This document shows, one piece after another, positions 34,201 to 38,831 of a stretch of DNA of 38,831 bases. Origin of the DNA: Candidatus Paralachnospira avium (GTDB taxonomy: Bacteria > Bacillota > Clostridia > Lachnospirales > Lachnospiraceae); contig CAJFUL010000033.1 of the NCBI GenBank assembly GCA_904420245.1, positions 1-38,831 on the forward strand, given 5' to 3'. The notes under the pieces were generated by a model, which had not been told where the DNA came from, did not search any database, and saw nothing but the letters and a program-made list of their open reading frames with translations. The position numbers were made by a program, and so were the translations under genes. The number at the start of each line of letters is the position of its first letter. The stretch's first letter is position 1.

Positions 34201-36020
34201 TTTTCAGAGGCGCCCTCCACGCAGCGCCGGATCCCTCTGCTGACGGATTCCCGGATCCCCGCTCCGATGGCGCCCGCCGTCTCCTCCGCCAGGATCACAG
34301 GGATCCCCATACCGGATACCCTGTCCTTTCCCGTTTCATCGGTCAAAAGGACGGCAGCCCGGCTTCCTTCCAGGATCTTCCGGATCCGTCCATCCGGAAG
34401 ACTAGGCGACAGGATCAGATAGGCGCAGCCCGCCTGCAGGATCCCCGCCATGGAGGCAAGCAGGTCAAAACTCCTGGGAAGCAGCACTGCCGCCAGGGTC
34501 TCCTCATCCTTTTTATATCCTCTCACAGCGCCGGAAATCTCCGCCGCCCTCCACAGAAGCTCTCCATACGTCATCCGCTTTCCGCCGCAGATGGCCGCCG
34601 CCCGCTCCGGATACTCGGCGGAATGATCCTCCAGAGCCTCATACACCGTCCGCTCCTCCAGAAAACGGCCCGTCCTGTTGAAGGTATACAGGACCCGCTC
34701 CCGCTCCGAGGGCGTCAGCACATCCAGACGGTAAATGGGCTTGTCCGGCTCCGAAAGGGCCTCCATCAGGATCCCGCAGAGGCTTTCATGGAGCCTGGCG
34801 ATCTCTTCCTCGGCGAAAAACTGTGTCAAGTAATCGTAGTCAACGGAATAGCATTTATTATCCATCAGATTGGTCAGATGGATGCACAGCTGCTCCATCT
34901 GATACCCGCTGTAATGCCAGCGTCCCGACAAAAGGACCGAGGCATCCCGGCTTTCAAAGATCTTGCTGTCCTGATAGGAGAGGGCGATATGGAACAGACG
35001 GCCGTCCTTTTCCGCCAGCTTCTCGATATGGGAAAACGGAAACCTCTGATGACGCAGCATCTCATACCAGGTCTCCATCAGCTTCTCATTGAACTGGTTC
35101 AGAGTCCATTTCTCGTCGATCTCATTATAGAAGGGGAGGGTGGTCACAAACATCCCCGTGCTCTGCTTGAACTGGAAATTCGTCCTGTTGAAGATGGGCA
35201 CGCCGATGGTAAACCGGTCCGCTCCGCCGATGCGCTTAAAATATATGGCCAGAGCCATATAGAACACAGCAAAAGGAGCCACCCGCTTCTCCAGACAGAA
35301 GGAGTAGATGGCATGGTTCAGCACCTGGGGCAGGTCAAAACTGGCGCGCCGTCCCACCCGGCTCACGGCGGCGCTGTTTACGGATTTTAAGACGGAGGGC
35401 TCTCCCGACTTTTCCAGGATCCCCTTCCAGTACCGCTCGTCCCGTCCATAAGCTTTGGAGGCCAGATACTCCTGCTCCTCCTCCACATGAAGGGCATAGT
35501 CCGGGGCTTCCGGAAGGACCGGGTCCTTCCCCGCCAGAAGCTCCAGGTAGGTCTGTCCGATCTTATTGCACACCATCACCTGGGACCAGCCGTCGGAAAT
35601 GATATGATGGATCTTTACCAGTACGCCGCCGGAGTTCTCTCCGGTGCGGAACAGGATAAAACGGTACAGAGGACCGCCTGTGAGAGGGATCACTTCTCTG
35701 GTGACCGCCTGCTCCCAGCTCTCCAGTCCCTGTCCTCCGGTGCCGGAAAAATCATAGACGGGAAAATCTTCTTTGAAAAAGGGCGCATGATATTGAACGG
35801 GAACTCCATCCTCCACCGCCAGCCTCGTCCGCAGAGAGGCATCCGACTCCAAAACCCGGTATATGCTCTCCTGAAGAGCCACCATATCCACTCTCCCCTG
35901 GATGCGGATGGTGGTGCTGATGTTATTGACAGAGGTCCCCGGAAGCATACACTCCAGATCCCATATATTATGCTGGCTCAGGGACAGCGCGAACCCGCGC
36001 TCCCGAACTTCCTTCTCCAA
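28248..36020 (-). CDS. Two-module nonribosomal peptide synthetase with terminal reductase (C-A-T-C-A-T-R)
   Basis: A 2590-residue synthetase. Domains: C1 about 10-435 (active HHIISDG, 138-144); A1 about 455-960 (YTSGSTGEPKG 621-631, NQYGPSETT 757-765); T1 with Ser999 in LSGGNSL; C2 about 1055-1480 (HHIIGDG 1179-1185); A2 about 1490-1985 (FTSGSTGKPKG from 1645); T2 with Ser2109 in QGGTSL; and a thioester reductase from about 2228 with GGTGFFG (2234-2240), T2360 and Y2393/K2397. T2 is flanked by long Ala/Glu-rich linkers. A starter C domain plus an operon ACP and acyl ligase points to N-acylation; the reductase points to aldehyde release. Predicted product: N-acyl dipeptide aldehyde. The start is TTG with AAAGGAGG nine bases upstream; no ATG lies nearby in frame. 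Similar C-A-T-C-A-T-R enzymes of gut Clostridia make peptide aldehydes. Confidence 0.95.
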   Translation of the reverse strand: MEKEVRERGFALSLSQHNIWDLECMLPGTSVNNISTTIRIQGRVDMVALQESIYRVLESDASLRTRLAVEDGVPVQYHAPFFKEDFPVYDFSGTGGQGLESWEQAVTREVIPLTGGPLYRFILFRTGENSGGVLVKIHHIISDGWSQVMVCNKIGQTYLELLAGKDPVLPEAPDYALHVEEEQEYLASKAYGRDERYWKGILEKSGEPSVLKSVNSAAVSRVGRRASFDLPQVLNHAIYSFCLEKRVAPFAVFYMALAIYFKRIGGADRFTIGVPIFNRTNFQFKQSTGMFVTTLPFYNEIDEKWTLNQFNEKLMETWYEMLRHQRFPFSHIEKLAEKDGRLFHIALSYQDSKIFESRDASVLLSGRWHYSGYQMEQLCIHLTNLMDNKCYSVDYDYLTQFFAEEEIARLHESLCGILMEALSEPDKPIYRLDVLTPSERERVLYTFNRTGRFLEERTVYEALEDHSAEYPERAAAICGGKRMTYGELLWRAAEISGAVRGYKKDEETLAAVLLPRSFDLLASMAGILQAGCAYLILSPSLPDGRIRKILEGSRAAVLLTDETGKDRVSGMGIPVILAEETAGAIGAGIRESVSRGIRRCVEGASENERKQPGDALAYVVYTSGSTGEPKGVEITQRNLLNLAQAMAPIYGKGAVLSVCNVGFDAFMLESIVALLNGRTIVLPDEEDLESPKRLAALIGNYGVGFLSLTPSRLSAFLRHEGFARAMRRMESIVCGGEAFPADLLKRLKNVSHARIYNQYGPSETTVGVSIGELSSAGRITAGKPMDNCRLYVLDAWMNPLPVGVYGNLYVGGLCVGRGYRGRPDLTEAAFIPSPFENGELLYATGDVACWTGDGEIVLAGRRDSQVKLRGLRVEPQEAAACIAAYPGVSAAAAKVCEVEGQQVLAVYYCSAEPVPERELLAHAATYLPAYMIPSFVMRLPELPMGQNGKVDEARLPGPRQTGGGTASGTGLVILDIFREVLGKESMEAGSDYFLSGGNSLNAMETIAKIEETLNRRLRVADLYACRTAARLAAFLDGEEAEAAPAKRLEAAPKLPRYPLSPMQQGIYVQSWLDKSGLSYNMPGAFRLGIEPDRRRLEEAFREIIRTDAGFRTAFVQEPDGIYARIEEDVPFSLEELQAADFEEACRKFLRPFDLARAPLLRAALWQEEKGGWLLFLDSHHIIGDGMSTPVVLERLKKAYGGEGLPGYLGYQDYSYALLSREEAETERNLLYWKEHLKDLPEALEVPGDFARQKHFDHRGREYGFLLSEKESGQIKEYCGKQGISCFVLFLAAYGLLLSRLCGREDFVIGAPVAGRTMPGTEQICGPFINTLPLRLSPEKNMTAGQWIAQVRDEVAGLLDHQEISLEEIVTALGLPRGEQNPLYQVMLTESPVDEEAFALGGAPMEFCPVATGSVKMDLILEVSRRGEQFQFRFSYGSSLFLDTTVRYYGRCLRQILKELVSGREVTLKEIQVLSPEDYETYMEAPNYQVVPFVNLPVHRMVENRVRQMPEETAVIFHDREITFDSLHRRACRIAAFLQEQGVTPGSAVGLCLSRTPDMIAAMLGILKAGCAYVFMLPSFPAARLSYMLEISGAAVLFYDGEAAGKLPEGFLSGKLPCPAFLLPEGEQESFADAAVGGDDLVNVLFTSGSTGKPKGVMLRHRSVSNLYGQMRDLLEPIPGRVLCSTNSVFDCFVVETLIALALGRTVVLADEEEMMLPWKLAGLVSRYHTGIFEMTPSRLQMCLGNEAFFRAAKEIRIVLLGGEALTQTLLDKFYEASGGVMMNMYGPTEATVFTTMAAVGPADPITVGRPLYNTRVYVLDEERRPVMPGAVGELYIAGECLAAGYISRPELTESSFVPDLYFPGERMYRSGDLVRLRLDGSYDFIGRRDSQVKLNGQRVELNEITGAVLESGEVLRAASLAVRKDDGSMELLTFYEPLEGCAEQKITEHMKEVLPSYMIPSRLIPLDRMPVTATGKVDMQGLRKMALEGLHHVAEEQQKTAAAADDRAPEADMTAPAKESSESPLDAVRPEADVMPARGDGEERGQDEIAGTEKESAASPAENGGSFEESRTEGPKEVTVSYILEVWNRVLSKPAEDPDVSFFEQGGTSLGALSILSSYFNDHLEMSLADFYEHPTAREQAVLLGGSAEMSAGRDGEQRRRAAGRESFGGQSPERSESAAGADEAAAAGGEVRPEGAERKARDEKDPAAVRDGAFARQVYPPEPDRKRYVLVTGGTGFFGIHLIRALLDRGEEKILCLLRDGDEGRLLDTMAWYFGRGTAMRERKRLLAVAGDIGKERLGLSEQEYEKLAGQIREIYHCAADVRHYAADAEEFLGANVAGTRHMLELSEKAGAAFFHMSTLSVSGEQLKDGRERAVFTEEDYDIGQIWEDNLYVKSKFLAEGLVFEAMEKGLCAKIFRLGRLIGRASDGIFQKNPDTNAFYLLMRGFYLVGAIPELTKQVKVELMPVDIAAAEVLALKNGRGRVFHIMNPEPPTAQEAAKAIDERTYVVPDGVFTQMLSETAKGPGREILSPLIDYWHRVRIETPVIDVSCDITEKRLEEAGFHAEFPPVKQLLGGFTLLDSWPAKGGQS

Positions 36021-36073
36021 GTCCCTGACCCTCCTTTCACCCCCATGGGGTCACGTTCCATTTTTACAGTAAA

Positions 36074-36102
36074 AGTATACCTTTTTTTACCCTTAATGGC
36101 AA
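36074..36102 (-). promoter_or_regulatory. Promoter of the NRPS operon
   Basis: On the minus strand TTGCCA (36102-36097), a 17-base spacer and TATACT (36079-36074). GTAAAA and TTTTAC half-sites flank the -10 box, so a repressor may cover it. It lies between the divergent NRPS and recombinase genes and is the only clear promoter found for the 13.7-kb operon. Confidence 0.6.
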
Positions 36103-36152
36103 TATGTGATTTCAGTCTCCAAAGCATTTTCTGATATTTGAGGAGGTATTTC

Positions 36153-37169
36153 GTGATTATTGGAAACAATTGCCAAAATCCGCCGGGCAGGCTCTTCCGG
36201 GCCGGTCTCTATATGCGCCTTTCCAAGGACGACGGGGACTCCGGCGAGAGCTCCAGCATCACCAACCAGCGGAAGCTGCTGACCGCCTATGCCGCGTCCC
36301 ACGGATTCCCGGTCTTTGGAGAATACGCGGACGACGGCTACTCCGGCACCAATTTTGACCGCCCCGCCTTCCGCCGCCTTCTATCCGATGTGGAGGCCAA
36401 AAAGATCAATCTGATCCTGGTGAAGGACTTGTCCAGGCTGGGACGGGATTACATCGCCACCGGTCAATATACGGAGATCTACTTTCCCTCCCGGCAGGTC
36501 CGCTTCATCGCCGTCAACGACGGCTTCGACTCGGCGGAGACGGATTCCGACCTGATCCCCTTCAAAAACGTGGTCAATGAAATGTATGCCCGGGATACCA
36601 GCCGGAAGATCCGGTCCGCCTTCCTGGTGCGGATGCAGGAGGGCAGCTATGTGGGCAGCCTGGCTCCCTACGGCTACCGAAAGGATCCGGAGGATAAGCA
36701 CCATCTGCTTCCGGATCCCCATACAGGCCCGGTGGTGACGGAGATCTTCCGCCTGGCGGCTTCCGGCCAAAGACCGTCCTCCATCGCCTCTCTCTTAAAC
36801 GGCAGGAAGCTCCCCTCCCCTTCCGCCCTCCGGGGCAAAAAGACGAAAGACGCGCCGCTTTGGTCTGCCCGCACCCTGATCAAGCTTCTCCGGAATCCCG
36901 TATATCTGGGACATATGGCCCAGGGCCGTTCCAGAAAGCTTTCCTTCCGCTCTGCCGTCACAGTCCCCACCCCCAGGGAAAACTGGATCCTGGTCCGGAA
37001 CACCCATATCCCCCTCACGGATCCCCGGACTTTTTCCGCCGCAGGCGCGGCCCTGGACAGCCGCAGGAGCAGGCCCTCTCCATGTGCATGGGGCTGGGCT
37101 GCAACGCCGCCGGAGTCACCGGATGCCGCATCATCCGCTCCCCCAGGGAACGGCTCATCGCCATACTGA
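36153..37169 (+). CDS. Large serine recombinase, C-terminally truncated at the attachment site
   Basis: About 307 element-encoded residues plus about 31 out-of-frame feoB-derived residues before the stop. The resolvase catalytic domain has the nucleophile Ser24 in LYMRLSKDDGD, then VKDLSRLGRDYIATGQYTE and the long helix. The Recombinase domain begins around APYGYRKDP and contains LIKLLRNPVYLGHMAQG. Family members continue with a zinc ribbon (paired CxxC) and a coiled coil, to about 450-550 residues; both are absent, because the frame crosses the 10-bp repeat right after PRTFSAAGAALDSRRSR. The GTG at 36153 is chosen for AGGAGG six bases before it. The N-terminal catalytic set looks intact, but site recognition and integration control are probably lost. 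Confidence 0.88.
   Translation: MIIGNNCQNPPGRLFRAGLYMRLSKDDGDSGESSSITNQRKLLTAYAASHGFPVFGEYADDGYSGTNFDRPAFRRLLSDVEAKKINLILVKDLSRLGRDYIATGQYTEIYFPSRQVRFIAVNDGFDSAETDSDLIPFKNVVNEMYARDTSRKIRSAFLVRMQEGSYVGSLAPYGYRKDPEDKHHLLPDPHTGPVVTEIFRLAASGQRPSSIASLLNGRKLPSPSALRGKKTKDAPLWSARTLIKLLRNPVYLGHMAQGRSRKLSFRSAVTVPTPRENWILVRNTHIPLTDPRTFSAAGAALDSRRSRPSPCAWGWAATPPESPDAASSAPPGNGSSPY
37068..37077. repeat. Right attachment repeat (attR core)
   Basis: AGCAGGCCCT, identical to 22338-22347 and exactly 14,730 bp from it. To its left is recombinase DNA; to its right feoB resumes. Confidence 0.8.
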
Positions 37170-37933
37170 CCAACTCCCTGGTCCCCTGCAACGGCCGGTT
37201 TCCCACTTTGATGGCCATGATCACCATGTTCTTCATCGGTACGGGAGGCGGACTTCTGGGAAGCCTGGCCGGCGCCCTGATCCTGACAGGCGTGATCGCC
37301 CTCTCTATCCTGATGACCTTTGCCGCCTCCAGGCTCTTATCGGCGACGGTGCTGAAGGGAGAGCCCTCCTCCTTTATCCTGGAGCTTCCTCCATACCGGA
37401 AGCCCCAGATCCGGAAGGTGCTGATCCGCTCCGTCCTGGACCGCACTCTCTTCGTACTGGGAAGGGCCGTCACCGTGGCCGTCCCCGCCGGCCTCCTTAT
37501 CTGGCTGGCCGCCAACATCCAGGCCGGAGGCATGTCCCTCTTTGCCCATGCCGCTTCCTTCCTGGAGCCGGCAGGCGCCCTGATGGGACTGGACGGCGTG
37601 ATCCTGCTGGCCTTTATCCTGGGATTTCCGGCCAATGAGATCGTCCTTCCCATCATCCTGATGGGTTACCTCTCCGCCGGGACCCTGACGGAAACAGGGA
37701 GCCTGGAAAGCCTCCGGCTCCTGCTCACCGCCCACGGCTGGACCTGGGCCACCGCCTGCTCCATGATCCTGTTTTCCCTGATGCACTGGCCCTGCGCCAC
37801 CACCTGCCTCACCATCCGCAAAGAGACCGGGAGCCTCAAATGGACGGCGGCGGCCATCCTCCTGCCCACTGCCCTTGGTTTCCTCTCCTGCGCCTTGTTC
37901 ACCGCCCTCGTAAGGCTGGCCGCCCTCTTATAG
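37068..37933 (+). pseudogene. feoB: feoB, 3' part, beyond the NRPS element
   Basis: Encodes the last about 288 residues of FeoB without a start of its own. It begins at QALSMCMGLGCNAAGVTGCRI and runs through RERLIAILTNSLVPCNGRFPTLMAM, several transmembrane segments and the second Gate region (around FILGFPANEIVLPIILMGYL), ending in a hydrophobic helix. It is the exact continuation of the 5' part at 21278-22347: codons join in frame at the shared 10 bp. The frame extends upstream into the recombinase gene, but no ribosome binding site with a sensible start is seen there. The recombinase gene reads in the same direction and could transcribe it. Confidence 0.92.
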
Positions 37934-38016
37934 ATCTCTCCTCCGAATGGTCCCGGAGGGGACGGAAGCCGCGCTCCTCCTCCCATGGGGAAACTGCCGC
38001 GGGCAGGGAAAGGCGG

Positions 38017-38045
38017 TTGACCTGTCCCCTCCCCCGCATTATAAT
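38017..38045 (+). promoter_or_regulatory. Promoter of the DUF4432 gene
   Basis: TTGACC (38017-38022), a 17-base spacer and a perfect TATAAT (38040-38045), one base from full consensus. Leader of about 25 nt before the ATG. No terminator is evident between the feoB stop and this promoter. Confidence 0.85.
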
Positions 38046-38077
38046 GAAAGAAAACGTTCAAGGAGGGATTTCCCATC

Positions 38078-38831
38078 ATGGTAAACAGAAGCTATTACGG
38101 ACATGATACCCAGTTTCTCGGCGTAGAGGAGCACCGCCTCGTGGGCGGGAAGGGCGACGGCATGCGGCTCTTCCAGGTGCGAAACGGAAGCGGCCTGGAA
38201 TTCACCGTCTCCGCCGACAGGGCCGCCGATATATCCAGGATCTCCTACAAGGGAGTCAACTTAAGCTATATGGGGCCTGCGGGATATGTGGCGCCCGCCT
38301 ACTATGACCAGCCGGAGTTTGGATTTTTGAAATCCTTCACCTGCGGCTTCCTGACCACCTGCGGCCTTCAGGCCATCGGCACTCCCAGCGTGGACGGCGA
38401 CACTCCCTGCCCCCTCCACGGCACCATCTCCAACATCCCCGCCGACCGCATCTACTATACGGAAGAGGACGGAAAGATCCAGATCCACGCCAGGATCACG
38501 GATGCCGAGATCTTCAAGCAGAAACTGGTCTTGAACAGGACCATTTCCTGTGAGTACGGAAGCAATATCCTGACCATCTCAGACTCCGTGACAAATGAAG
38601 GCTCCGCCGACGAGCCCTTCATGCTGCTGTATCACATGAATATGGGGTATCCTCTGCTCTGTGAAAGCTCCCGCCTGGCGGTATCCTCCAGCTCCGTGAC
38701 GCCCAGAGACGACTGGGCCGCCAAGGATCTGGACACCTGGGATCAACTTCTGGCTCCTGTCCCCAATTTCCAGGAGCAGTGCTATTACCATGAATTTAAG
38801 GAAAAGGCTCCCTGCGCCAAGCTCTACAGCC
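38078..38831 (+). CDS. DUF4432 (aldose 1-epimerase-like) protein, partial
   Basis: The first 251 residues of a protein cut by the right edge of the window. It begins MVNRSYYGHDTQFLGVEEHRL and contains GSGLEFTVSADRAADISRISYKGVNLSYMGP (in parts), a CGFLTTCGLQAIGTPS region, PLHGTISNIPADR and YHMNMGYPLL. These match the DUF4432 family, sugar-binding proteins with the galactose-mutarotase fold (His in PLHG and YHMN as probable sugar contacts). Substrate and reaction are not established. AAGGAGGG lies ten bases before the ATG. Confidence 0.82.
   Translation, partial: MVNRSYYGHDTQFLGVEEHRLVGGKGDGMRLFQVRNGSGLEFTVSADRAADISRISYKGVNLSYMGPAGYVAPAYYDQPEFGFLKSFTCGFLTTCGLQAIGTPSVDGDTPCPLHGTISNIPADRIYYTEEDGKIQIHARITDAEIFKQKLVLNRTISCEYGSNILTISDSVTNEGSADEPFMLLYHMNMGYPLLCESSRLAVSSSSVTPRDDWAAKDLDTWDQLLAPVPNFQEQCYYHEFKEKAPCAKLYS

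Larger units (their letters stand above)
22348..37077. mobile_element. 14,730-bp integrative element carrying an NRPS operon, inserted in feoB
   Basis: The element lies between two copies of AGCAGGCCCT and splits feoB. Removing it joins K-Q-A-L of the left part to S-M-C-M-G of the right part and yields a continuous 641-residue FeoB. It carries a divergently arranged serine recombinase gene at the right end and a six-gene operon filling the rest: NRPS, histidine kinase, HD-GYP response regulator, acyl-AMP ligase, ACP and PPTase. No conjugation, relaxase, replication or phage structural genes are present, so it is a recombinase-plus-cargo element. Base and codon use look similar to the flanks by eye. 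Site-specific integration by the resident recombinase or a relative is inferred. Confidence 0.88.

Noticed and set aside
37934-38016. Terminator after feoB
   Set aside because: Some GC-rich inverted stretches exist, but no stem followed by a U-tract was found.
1-38831. CRISPR arrays, tRNA or rRNA genes, insertion-sequence transposases, conjugation or phage structural genes
   Set aside because: None could be recognised on either strand; the only mobile gene is the serine recombinase.

Overview
The window reads as a chromosomal segment of an endospore-forming, GC-rich Clostridia bacterium, most likely Lachnospiraceae-like. The grounds are a spoIIR gene, a type III glutamine synthetase, a class B sortase, an S12 protein with the Firmicutes-type insertion, strong AGGAGG ribosome binding sites and near-consensus sigma-A promoters. 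The species cannot be named from the sequence.

Layout. 1-3700: rpsL (with the first bases of rpsG beyond it), a DUF1653 gene, and a divergent MFS transporter-rsuA pair. 3700-6110: a minus-strand cell-wall operon, ddl-murI-DUF1934. 6112-6805: spoIIR. 6821-8656: a minus-strand ispE-GntR-small protein operon. 8667-11222: an M20 amidohydrolase divergent from a LysR regulator, with an operator-like array between them. 11360-13998: zinc-ribbon protein, TPM-domain membrane protein and cyclophilin. 14188-17445: glutamine synthetase III, with an attenuator-like leader, and sortase B. 17701-20867: pyruvate kinase, sfsA and a class II aldolase. 20906-22347: a promoter with a perfect palindrome, feoA, and the first 5/9 of feoB. 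37068-37933: the rest of feoB. 38017-end: a DUF4432 gene cut by the window edge.

The main discovery is that feoB is interrupted by an insertion of exactly 14,730 bp bounded by a 10-bp direct repeat (22338-22347 and 37068-37077). Joining the flanks restores an uninterrupted FeoB frame of 641 residues. The insertion carries one tightly coupled minus-strand operon: a 2590-residue NRPS (C-A-T-C-A-T-reductase), a membrane histidine kinase, a response regulator with an HD-GYP c-di-GMP phosphodiesterase domain, an acyl-AMP ligase, an acyl carrier protein and an Sfp-type phosphopantetheinyl transferase. At its right end is a large-serine-recombinase gene.

How the cargo should work: the PPTase charges the ACP and the two NRPS T domains; the ligase loads an acyl group on the ACP; the NRPS starter condensation domain transfers it to the first amino acid; the second module extends; and the reductase releases an aldehyde (or alcohol). 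The likely product is an N-acyl dipeptide aldehyde. The embedded sensor kinase and HD-GYP protein tie the pathway to an external signal and probably to c-di-GMP. The recombinase lacks the zinc-ribbon/coiled-coil C-terminus expected of its family and runs across the attachment site, so the element may be locked in place. While integrated it disables the ferrous iron transporter.
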